Of a stretch of DNA of 19,539 nt, positions 1 to 5,718 are shown piece by piece. Origin of the DNA: Bryobacterales bacterium. Its GTDB lineage: Bacteria > Acidobacteriota > Terriglobia > Bryobacterales > Bryobacteraceae. Made by a program: the position numbers and the translations under genes. The stretch covers positions 4,821 to 24,359 of the forward strand of contig PLMF01000374.1 of the NCBI GenBank assembly GCA_003142355.1, in the 5' to 3' direction. Within the stretch, counting starts at the first letter, position 1; every line of letters starts with the position of its first letter. The notes under the pieces were generated by a model, which saw nothing but the letters and a program-made list of their open reading frames with translations, did not search any database and was not told where the DNA came from.

Positions 1-414
1 CTATCGCTGGAGCGCCGCGTGCACTCCGCCGAAGCCACCATCAATTACTTCGGCCACCAACTGGTAGGGTTGGGGTCCAGCAGCGATCTGTTTACGGCCG
101 TCCATTCCGCCGTCGAGAAACTGGAAAAGCAGGCGGTGAAGGCCCGTACCAAGTGGCGTGACACCAAGCGCACGCCGCATAAAGCCAGTCCCGAGGTGGA
201 ATCCGAGCCCCCCACTGAAACCGACGCCGAAGCCGAGCCAGAACGCCGCATCTACCGCGTCAACCACCAGAAGCGCAAACCGATGACGCTGGATGAGGCG
301 CTGATGGAGATGGAAAAGAAAGGCGACTACCTGGTTTACAGGGATGCCGAAACCGACCGCGTTTCAGTGCTGGTCCGCAGGCGTGACGGGCACTTCGACC
401 TGGTCGAGGCATAA
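1..414 (+). CDS. hpf: Ribosome hibernation promoting factor, long form (5' end missing)
   Basis: The frame is open from the first base, so the N-terminus lies outside the window; 137 residues are visible. The first part is the end of the S30AE/RaiA-like ribosome-binding domain (a stretch like VHSAEATINYFGHQL, then a helix with DLFTAVHSAVEKLEKQ). An acidic, proline-rich linker follows (about residues 60-80, many Glu/Pro/Ala). The last 55 residues are the C-terminal dimerisation domain of long HPF: YRVNHQKRKPMTLDEALMEM, then YLVYRDAETDRVSVLVRRRDG, ending LVEA. In this family the C-terminal domain joins two 70S ribosomes into inactive 100S dimers in stationary phase. The gene ends 9 bases before rapZ, and hpf-rapZ neighbourhoods are common in bacteria, often downstream of rpoN. 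The family call is firm; the 100S role is inferred from the long form. Confidence 0.93.
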   Translation, partial: LSLERRVHSAEATINYFGHQLVGLGSSSDLFTAVHSAVEKLEKQAVKARTKWRDTKRTPHKASPEVESEPPTETDAEAEPERRIYRVNHQKRKPMTLDEALMEMEKKGDYLVYRDAETDRVSVLVRRRDGHFDLVEA

Positions 415-423
415 CCGCGAACC

Positions 424-1398
424 ATGCCGCGCAAGACCTCTTCCGCTCTGGTGCAGCCCAAACCAGCTTCCCACAAGCCGAATCCGGGGCAGGGAGCAGG
501 CGGTGGCAAGGGGGTGCTCACTGGGCTCGGCGCTACCCATTCTCGCAAGCCGGACCTGGTCGTGATCACGGGCCTGAGTGGATCGGGCAAGGGCTCGGTG
601 CTCAGAGCTCTCGAGGATCTGGGCTTCTACTCCGTCGACAACCTGCCCGTCGAACTGATTCCCAAGTTCGCGGAACTGACGCACGACAACCCCAGCATTC
701 AAGCCGCAGCCCTGGTGGTGGACGTTCGCGAGGGGGAGGGATTGAAGCGGTTTCCCAAAGTATTCTCCAGCATTCGCAAGTCGGTGAACGCCAGGCTGAT
801 TTTTCTGGAGGCCGACGACGAGGCTATCGTTCGCAGGTTCAGCGAAACCCGCCGCCCTCACCCCCTCGGCACCCACAAGTCGATCACCAGGAGCATCCTC
901 TCGGAGCGGGCCCAGCTTGCACCCATCCGCGCCATGGCGGATCTCACCATCAACACCTCGAAGTTCACCGTGCACGAGCTTCGGGAGTTCATCGGGGAGC
1001 GGTTCGGGAGCCAGCGGGACGAATCCAAGATCATGATCTACGTCACCAGCTTCGGCTATCGCAACGGAGTGCCGCCGGACAGCGACTTGGTGTTCGACGT
1101 TCGATTTCTGCCCAATCCGAATTACATCCCGCGGTTCAAGAACTTGACCGGCCGGCATCCCAGTGTAGCCCGTTACATTCGATCTTTTCCACAGACTGTG
1201 GAATTTGTTCAACGTATTTCGGACCTGTTGATCTATTTATTGCCGCACTATATTCAAGAGGGAAAGAGCTATCTTACAATTGCATTCGGGTGCACTGGCG
1301 GGCAGCACCGCTCGGTAATGATGGCTGAGCAAATCCGCAATTATCTGGTGCAAGCCGGATTCAAGGCCAAAGTGAATCATCGAGATATCGTCAAGTGA
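424..1398 (+). CDS. rapZ: RapZ-family P-loop nucleotide-binding protein (RNase adapter)
   Basis: This 324-residue protein has the RapZ/YvcJ layout. An N-terminal P-loop (GLSGSGKGS, residues 50-58) is followed by the signature LEDLGFYSVDNLPVELIPKF, then VVDVREGEG. The C-terminal domain has the conserved GCTGGQHRSV (from about residue 289). In enterobacteria RapZ guides RNase E to the GlmZ sRNA and senses glucosamine-6-phosphate; in Gram-positives YvcJ has a looser role, so the target here is unknown. The Walker A motif is unusual: the Ser/Thr after GK is Gly, with Ser one place later. The first 43 residues are a low-complexity Pro/Gly/Lys extension that the family normally lacks. A start further in, such as the GTG at 514, is possible. 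It lies 9 bases after hpf with no strong ribosome-binding site, which suggests coupling. The ptsN/npr-type genes often nearby do not follow it. Confidence 0.92.
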   Translation: MPRKTSSALVQPKPASHKPNPGQGAGGGKGVLTGLGATHSRKPDLVVITGLSGSGKGSVLRALEDLGFYSVDNLPVELIPKFAELTHDNPSIQAAALVVDVREGEGLKRFPKVFSSIRKSVNARLIFLEADDEAIVRRFSETRRPHPLGTHKSITRSILSERAQLAPIRAMADLTINTSKFTVHELREFIGERFGSQRDESKIMIYVTSFGYRNGVPPDSDLVFDVRFLPNPNYIPRFKNLTGRHPSVARYIRSFPQTVEFVQRISDLLIYLLPHYIQEGKSYLTIAFGCTGGQHRSVMMAEQIRNYLVQAGFKAKVNHRDIVK

Positions 1399-1534
1399 GA
1401 CCGCTCACGGACAATTCCCGCCGCCGCGAATAGGGTGATTCCCTGTTACAAAAATTTACGAAAAAAAGGTGTATTATGAACTAACAATTTACGCATCAAA
1501 GTGTTTGAGTCGATAAGCTCAGTGAGCCCATACA
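1399..1534 (+). other. AT-rich intergenic leader before the glycosidase, with a weak candidate -10
   Basis: This gap is much richer in A/T than its surroundings, notably 1446-1500. TATTAT at 1472-1477 resembles a -10 box. No -35 box stands at the usual 16-18 base distance (TTACAA at 1447-1452 is too far), so the promoter is only a guess. A small hairpin, AGGG/CCCT around a 5-base loop near 1434-1446, follows rapZ but has no T-tract, so it is not called as a terminator. Confidence 0.3.
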
Positions 1535-3592
1535 ATGCGGAATGCGGTCATCTTGTTATGGATGGCAGTTGCGGCACCCCTCGGTTTTGGGGCACAGTCG
1601 ATTTTCGATCCCTCGCAAAACATCTGGACGCTCAGCAACGGCTGGATACGCGCGGCTTTCCAGCTTAGTCCCGATGGGTTTTTTCTCACGCGGCAGATCT
1701 CCGATTTGCAAAGCGGAGACCAATGGACGCCCTCGCCGAACCGGCCTACATCGCCGGTGCGGTTGCGGGCCGGCACGGACGTGTTCGATGCCCAGCGGCC
1801 GTTCCTCCTGCTGGACCAGTACACCCAGACCGTTAATCCTTCGGGTCTGCGGCAGTATATCGTGCTTCAGGATCTGAACAGCGCCGCCCAGATCACCGTC
1901 ATTCTCGAGGTCTACGACAACCAGCCGGTGTTGCGCTACAGCCTGCGCTACCGGAATCCGACTGGGTACCAGGTTTACGTCACTTGGATGAACATGCTGC
2001 CGTGGACCTTTGACGACGCCGGCCAAAGCTACACGGCGTTTCGCGTGAACCAGTGGTCGGTGGACGCCACGCCGGGGAACTTCGAGCCCCTGCAAACGGT
2101 GTTGGACCCGAGCGGGGCCTCGGTCGAGGTTGACTCGGGCGCTGGCGGGCAGCAGTGCGGATGGCTCGCGCTCCGCGACGCGAATCTGCGAGGCTTGTTC
2201 GCCGGATGGGAATTCGACGGCCGCGTCAAGACTACAGTCCGCCAGTCGAGTTCTCCAGGCTATGTCCAGTTCTCCTCTACGATGCCCGGTTTGAACCACC
2301 CGGTGCCGCCCTTCGGCGATTTCCAGACGCCCTATGCTTTCCTGGGTCTGTTTCACGGCGACTGGGACGAAGCTGGTTACCGCACGCAGCGCTTCTCGGA
2401 GGCGGTGCTGGCAAAGCCAGCGCCCGATGCCAAGACCTTTCCCTACGTCTCCTGGGACTCCTGGGCGTACGAAGACCAGATCGACGAACGGACCTTGATG
2501 CGCACTGCGGACGTGGCCGCTTCCGTTGGGGTGGAGTTGTTTGTCGTGGATCTGGGCTGGGCGCGCGCCATCGGCGACTGGTATGCGGATCCGGCCAAGT
2601 TCCCGCATGGCCTCTCCGCCGTTTCGGATTATGTGCATTCGTTGGGCATGAAGTTCGGTTTGCATTTCGCTTTGACCGAAGCGGACCCCGCCAGCCCCGT
2701 GCTCGAGGCCAACCCGGATTGGACGTCCACCGAAAGCGACGGTTATTTCGGCGCCAGCTCTTTGTGTCTCTCCAATCAGCCTGCGCGCGACTGGCTCATC
2801 CAGGAAGGCATCCGCATCATCGACCAATACCATGTCGACTGGATTCTGCAGGACGGCCAGCACATGGTGAAGCAGTGCACCAAGACCACGCACACGCACG
2901 ACCCCAACGACAGCAATTACGCCAACGCCGTGGATGGTTTGAACGCGGTGGTGTCGGCCATTCAGGCGGCGCGGCCGAACGTGTACTGGGAGAACTGCGA
3001 GAACGGCGGCAGCATGATGACGTTCAACATGGTGAAGAGCTACGTCACCTCCATCACCAACGACGCATCCGGTTCGCTGGCGTCCCGCCGCGCGGTTTAC
3101 GGCGCGACGTACCCATTTCCACCGCGCTTTGCCGAGCGCTACATGCCCAACTCGGACGGTCTGGATTCGTACGCCACCGGCAGCTACATGTTCGGCGGCA
3201 ATTGGGTGCTCATGAACAGCCTGGAGGACCTCACGCCGGACCAGGTGGGGTTCCTGGGCCGGCAGATCGGCGTTTATAAGAGCCAGCGCGCCGACATTGC
3301 GGATGCCAAGGTGTACCATATCCTCCCTCCGGCTGCCGACGCGACCGATGTCATTCAGAGCTATAATCCGGCCACTGACAACGCCACCGCCGTCATCACT
3401 CGCGCGGAGGCCGACGGCTCCAGGTACATCTTCCGTCCCCTGGGGCTGGTTTCCGATCAACGGTACGCCGTGTGGTTCGCGAGCGATCCGTCCGTCTATT
3501 GGGAGACCGGCTCGCAATTGATGGACAACGGAGTGTGGGTGCAATTGCCGACGCCCTACAGTTCCGATATCGTGCACATCCAGCACCAGTAG
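1535..3592 (+). CDS. Secreted GH36-like glycoside hydrolase (alpha-galactosidase clan)
   Basis: The protein has 685 residues. A signal peptide (MRNAVILLWMAVAAPLGFGA, cleavage after about residue 20) indicates export. An N-terminal beta-rich region (about 21-300) is followed by a (beta/alpha)8 barrel with GH-D clan landmarks: VVDLGWARAIGDWYADPAKF, GMKFGLHFALTEADPASPVL and EANPDW. The probable nucleophile is Asp440 in DWILQDGQ. The probable acid/base is Asp510 in SITNDAS, 70 residues later, a reasonable distance for GH36. The C-terminal 100 residues look like the family's beta domain. Family members are retaining alpha-galactosidases or alpha-N-acetylgalactosaminidases. Here the usual K-x-D motif reads L438-Q-D440, so the substrate may differ. 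It stands alone, followed by a repeat element and a glycosyltransferase. Family call fairly firm; substrate unknown. Confidence 0.8.
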   Translation: MRNAVILLWMAVAAPLGFGAQSIFDPSQNIWTLSNGWIRAAFQLSPDGFFLTRQISDLQSGDQWTPSPNRPTSPVRLRAGTDVFDAQRPFLLLDQYTQTVNPSGLRQYIVLQDLNSAAQITVILEVYDNQPVLRYSLRYRNPTGYQVYVTWMNMLPWTFDDAGQSYTAFRVNQWSVDATPGNFEPLQTVLDPSGASVEVDSGAGGQQCGWLALRDANLRGLFAGWEFDGRVKTTVRQSSSPGYVQFSSTMPGLNHPVPPFGDFQTPYAFLGLFHGDWDEAGYRTQRFSEAVLAKPAPDAKTFPYVSWDSWAYEDQIDERTLMRTADVAASVGVELFVVDLGWARAIGDWYADPAKFPHGLSAVSDYVHSLGMKFGLHFALTEADPASPVLEANPDWTSTESDGYFGASSLCLSNQPARDWLIQEGIRIIDQYHVDWILQDGQHMVKQCTKTTHTHDPNDSNYANAVDGLNAVVSAIQAARPNVYWENCENGGSMMTFNMVKSYVTSITNDASGSLASRRAVYGATYPFPPRFAERYMPNSDGLDSYATGSYMFGGNWVLMNSLEDLTPDQVGFLGRQIGVYKSQRADIADAKVYHILPPAADATDVIQSYNPATDNATAVITRAEADGSRYIFRPLGLVSDQRYAVWFASDPSVYWETGSQLMDNGVWVQLPTPYSSDIVHIQHQ

Positions 3593-3595
3593 GCA

Positions 3596-3683
3596 GTGGG
3601 GCAGGATGGTATCCTGCGCGCCGGTTGGCAACCGGCGCAACTGGCGGGTTGCCAACCCGCCGCAGATTGACAATCTGCCCCAC
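3596..3683. repeat. Multi-hairpin intergenic element 1 (four stem-loops closed by a 9-bp outer stem)
   Basis: It starts 3 bases after the glycosidase stop. GTGGGGCAG (3596-3604) is exactly complementary to CTGCCCCAC (3675-3683). Four perfect hairpins lie in between: GCAGGAT/ATCCTGC (3601-3617), GCGCCGGTT/AACCGGCGC (3618-3638), GGCGGGTT/AACCCGCC (3643-3661) and GCAGATT/AATCTGC (3662-3678), each with a 3-base loop. Hairpins 1 and 4 share bases with the outer stem, so two folds compete. The centres of hairpins 2 and 3 (GGTTGGCAACC and GGTTGCCAACC) are reverse complements of each other. A related element lies at 5347-5429. No protein is encoded. There is no T-tract, so a Rho-independent terminator role is unproven. 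Confidence 0.85.
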
Positions 3684-3700
3684 AACTCCGTGCTATCGTC

Positions 3701-5344
3701 GTGAAGTATATGCGGCGGAGCTTCGGTGCCGTTGCCCTGCTTGCGCTGGCCTGCCTACTGGTCCGCTCGGCCCGCGTGGGCCTGGCCGGCGACTATGTCG
3801 ATCCCATCTCTAAAGTCACGGCGCAGGATGAAGCCCTGTACGCACACAGCGCCATTCGCGCGGCGCGGCAGGGCGGATGGCTCACCCCCATTTTCATGGG
3901 CCGCTACGGGTTGTATAAGCCGCCGCTGCTGATGTGGGTGTCCGGGCTTTCGGTGCGCATTCTGGGGGTCTCGCGGCTTGCCCTGCGCCTGCCGGTCGCG
4001 CTGCTGGCCAGCCTGTCGGCGGGTCTGGTGTTCCTATGGGCGGCGGAACTGCGCTCCTGGCAGGCGGGCGCGTGTGCCGCGGCGCTGCTGGTTTCCAATC
4101 ACTTGTGGCACGTCCTGGCCGGGATGTCGATGACCGACGGGTTGCTGGTGGCTTTCTACACCGCGGCCATGTACTGTCTTTTCTCCGACCCCTGGTTGGA
4201 ATCCAAGTCCGCGCTTTGGGGCTTCGCGGGGTCGGTGGCTGCCGCTATCCTGACCAAAAGTGTGGCTGGGATGCTGCCACTCGGCGTGCTCGCGCTCTAC
4301 TGGCTGGTTGCCCTCCGCCGCCAGCGGCCGAGTTTTTCCCGCGCCTGCCTGGCGGTGGCGCTGGCCTTGGCGCTGGCGGCGCCCTGGTTCGCGTATCAAC
4401 TGTGGGCCCATGGACGATGGTTCTGGGCGGAGCACATTGGGGTCGAGATCCTGGGATTCGGCGCCGGCGCGCCGCCGCAGACCTCGCGGGAAAACCAGGC
4501 ACTGTTCTATTTGATGCGCATGGCTCTGGTCGACCCGGTGCTCGCGGCGTTTGCTCTGACGGCCCTGCCGTGGTTTGTAGTGGAAGTGCGAAAGTGGTCC
4601 GCCGCGCCGGTTCTGCTGCTATGCTGGCTGGCATCGCTGGCGGCGGCCGTTTTCGGCTGGCAGTATCGCAACATTGCGTACCTGCTGCCCATGGCGCCGG
4701 CACTGGCGATTCTGGCCACGGCGCACGGGCCGCTCTTTTCGAAGCGGACCGCGCCCTGGATGCTGGCGTTAATCACCGCCGCGTTTGTGGTCAAGGCCGC
4801 CATGCCGGACGCGCCGTGGGGAATCTCATTCCATCGCGGCACGGTGCAGGCGGATGCGCCGCTGCTCTCCGAGTACTGCCAGCGCGCGCGCGCCAACGAG
4901 CTGATTCTGGTGGGGATGGATGACGACCTCTACGCTTCCACGCTGCCCCTGGCGAAATTGCGTTACTGCCTGGTGGGCGCCGGCTTGGCCGGCGGGCAGT
5001 ATGGCATGAACTTCGGTGACATGGGGATCGTTCTCACGGCCGCACAGTTTGACGCCCTCGACCAGTTTGAACCGGTGTTCCGCCGGCGCCTCCGGGAGTG
5101 GGGACTCGATTCCGGCGAGCCCATCGGGACGCTCATTCTGGCCGGGTCGCCGGAAGAACTGGCGCGGATGATTCGCGCGCATCCCGCGAGCGACTTCCTG
5201 CTTCCCCAGCAGTACCGCGCGGCAGTCGAGCCGGCGGCGCAGCCGGCCCACCAACTGGTGGAAGCCGCGGGAGGCCACTTCTTTCTGCTGTCCAGAGAAG
5301 CGCGGCCGCGGGCCGCGCCGCCCGCATGGTCGTGCGGACTGTGA
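3701..5344 (+). CDS. Integral membrane glycosyltransferase, PMT/ArnT-like (GT39/GT83 fold)
   Basis: The protein has 547 residues. The start is GTG at 3701, with an in-frame ATG at 3710 (residue 4) as alternative. After a first membrane segment (about residues 8-21) comes an outside loop with the acidic pair Asp43-Glu44 in AQDEALYAHSAIRAARQGGW and then GRYGLYKPPLLMW (67-79). This is the arrangement of ArnT/PMT polyprenyl-phosphate-sugar transferases, where the Asp-Glu loop is catalytic and the K-P-P stretch faces the lipid donor. About ten further hydrophobic segments run to residue 365. The last 180 residues are a soluble domain with no recognised motif. It probably moves a sugar from a lipid-phosphate donor to a lipid or protein at the outer face of the inner membrane; the acceptor cannot be read. 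It is flanked on both sides by hairpin elements. Confidence 0.75.
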   Translation: MKYMRRSFGAVALLALACLLVRSARVGLAGDYVDPISKVTAQDEALYAHSAIRAARQGGWLTPIFMGRYGLYKPPLLMWVSGLSVRILGVSRLALRLPVALLASLSAGLVFLWAAELRSWQAGACAAALLVSNHLWHVLAGMSMTDGLLVAFYTAAMYCLFSDPWLESKSALWGFAGSVAAAILTKSVAGMLPLGVLALYWLVALRRQRPSFSRACLAVALALALAAPWFAYQLWAHGRWFWAEHIGVEILGFGAGAPPQTSRENQALFYLMRMALVDPVLAAFALTALPWFVVEVRKWSAAPVLLLCWLASLAAAVFGWQYRNIAYLLPMAPALAILATAHGPLFSKRTAPWMLALITAAFVVKAAMPDAPWGISFHRGTVQADAPLLSEYCQRARANELILVGMDDDLYASTLPLAKLRYCLVGAGLAGGQYGMNFGDMGIVLTAAQFDALDQFEPVFRRRLREWGLDSGEPIGTLILAGSPEELARMIRAHPASDFLLPQQYRAAVEPAAQPAHQLVEAAGGHFFLLSREARPRAAPPAWSCGL

Positions 5345-5346
5345 AC

Positions 5347-5429
5347 CGTGGCGCAGACTCTTAGTCTGCCGCGTCCCGACTCCTCGGGACGCGGCAGGCA
5401 CTCGTGCCGGCAAGAGTGCCTGCGCCACG
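5347..5429. repeat. Multi-hairpin intergenic element 2 (three stem-loops closed by a 10-bp outer stem)
   Basis: It begins 2 bases after the glycosyltransferase stop. CGTGGCGCAG (5347-5356) is exactly complementary to CTGCGCCACG (5420-5429). Inside are GCAGACT/AGTCTGC (5353-5369), CGCGTCCCGA/TCGGGACGCG (5370-5393) and GCAGGCACTC/GAGTGCCTGC (5394-5423). The last has a 10-base loop containing the palindrome TGCCGGCA. As in element 1, the first and last hairpins begin with GCAG or end with CTGC that also belong to the outer stem. The two elements share the GTGGsGCAG...CTGCsCCAC frame but differ in their middle hairpins, as members of a repeat family would. Confidence 0.85.
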
Positions 5430-5469
5430 ATGGCCACAAGCCATAAGAATAGTTTATTGAAGACCCCAC

Positions 5470-5498
5470 TTGCATTTGCGAGACTTGCAGGCTAAACT
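5470..5498 (+). promoter_or_regulatory. Candidate promoter of the ilv leader and operon
   Basis: TTGCAT (5470-5475) and TAAACT (5493-5498) are separated by exactly 17 bases and each matches four of six consensus bases for a housekeeping sigma promoter. Transcription would begin near 5504-5505, about 11 bases before the leader-peptide ATG, leaving TTGAG (5504-5508) as the Shine-Dalgarno. Position is the main support; sequence match is moderate. Confidence 0.45.
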
Positions 5499-5515
5499 TG
5501 AGGTTGAGTTCAGCG

Positions 5516-5623
5516 ATGCTCAACGGCGTTCGAAACCGGCTGGTTTGTTCCCATCCCTCCAACCCTATCGCTGTTTCCGTAAGCATTATTATTATTGTGG
5601 TCATCGTAGCCGGCCCCGCTTGA
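5516..5623 (+). CDS. ilv operon leader peptide (attenuator control peptide)
   Basis: A 35-codon reading frame opens with ATG at 5516 and ends at TGA 5621-5623. GAGG (5500-5503) and TTGAG (5504-5508) stand upstream. Residues 24-31 read IIIIVVIV: five Ile and three Val codons in a row, with earlier Ile18, Val20 and Val22. No Leu lies in the run. This is the hallmark of leader peptides that control ilv operons, such as IvbL and IlvL of enterobacteria, where ribosome stalling at uncharged tRNA decides between terminator and antiterminator. A terminator follows at 5645-5687, and the first structural gene (ilvB) follows that. The peptide probably has no function beyond being translated. Confidence 0.85.
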   Translation: MLNGVRNRLVCSHPSNPIAVSVSIIIIVVIVAGPA

Positions 5624-5690
5624 AGGCCAGCCGGAGAAAGCTCCAAGGCCATCGGCGGGGAAAGCAGCCCGGCTGATGGCCTTTTTTGTT
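5609..5690 (+). promoter_or_regulatory. Transcription attenuator of the ilv operon (alternative hairpins)
   Basis: Three mutually exclusive pairings can be drawn. Segment 1 (CCGGC, 5610-5614, overlapping the last leader codons) pairs with segment 2 (GCCGG, 5630-5634). An antiterminator can form from GGCC 5625-5628 with GGCC 5647-5650, enclosing GGAG/CTCC (5633-5636 with 5641-5644). The terminator (5645-5683) needs the same GGCC at 5647-5650. A ribosome stalled on the Ile/Val run (5585-5608) would cover segment 1, free segment 2 and favour the antiterminator. A ribosome that reaches the UGA would favour termination. This follows the classical trp/ilv logic; the exact folds are my drawing. Confidence 0.65.
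5645..5687 (+). terminator. Rho-independent terminator of the ilv attenuator
   Basis: AAGGCCATC (5645-5653) pairs perfectly with GATGGCCTT (5675-5683). The stem can extend inward through G-U, G-C and C-G pairs, and the run of six T (5682-5687) begins at the stem's foot. It lies 31 bases before the ilvB start and on the operon's own strand, so it is placed to stop transcription before the structural genes. Confidence 0.85.
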
Positions 5691-5718
5691 AGGTACCGAC
5701 TTTTTTGAGGCGGAATAT

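Noticed and set aside
3596..3683. A tRNA gene, because of the cloverleaf-like set of hairpins
   Set aside because: There is no T-loop consensus, anticodon arm of proper length or 3' acceptor arrangement; stems of 7-9 bp with 3-base loops do not fit a tRNA.
1556..3685. A 709-codon open frame on the minus strand opposite the glycosidase
   Set aside because: The plus-strand protein has a signal peptide and catalytic motifs; the opposite frame has no recognised domain and arises from third-position GC bias.
3596..5429. A CRISPR array made of the two hairpin elements
   Set aside because: There are only two units 1.66 kb apart, with no direct repeats of constant length, no spacers and no cas genes.
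5686..5718. TTG at 5686 as the ilvB start
   Set aside because: It lies in the T-tract of the attenuator terminator, has no ribosome-binding site and adds 11 non-homologous residues; the ATG at 5719 has GAGG at proper spacing.
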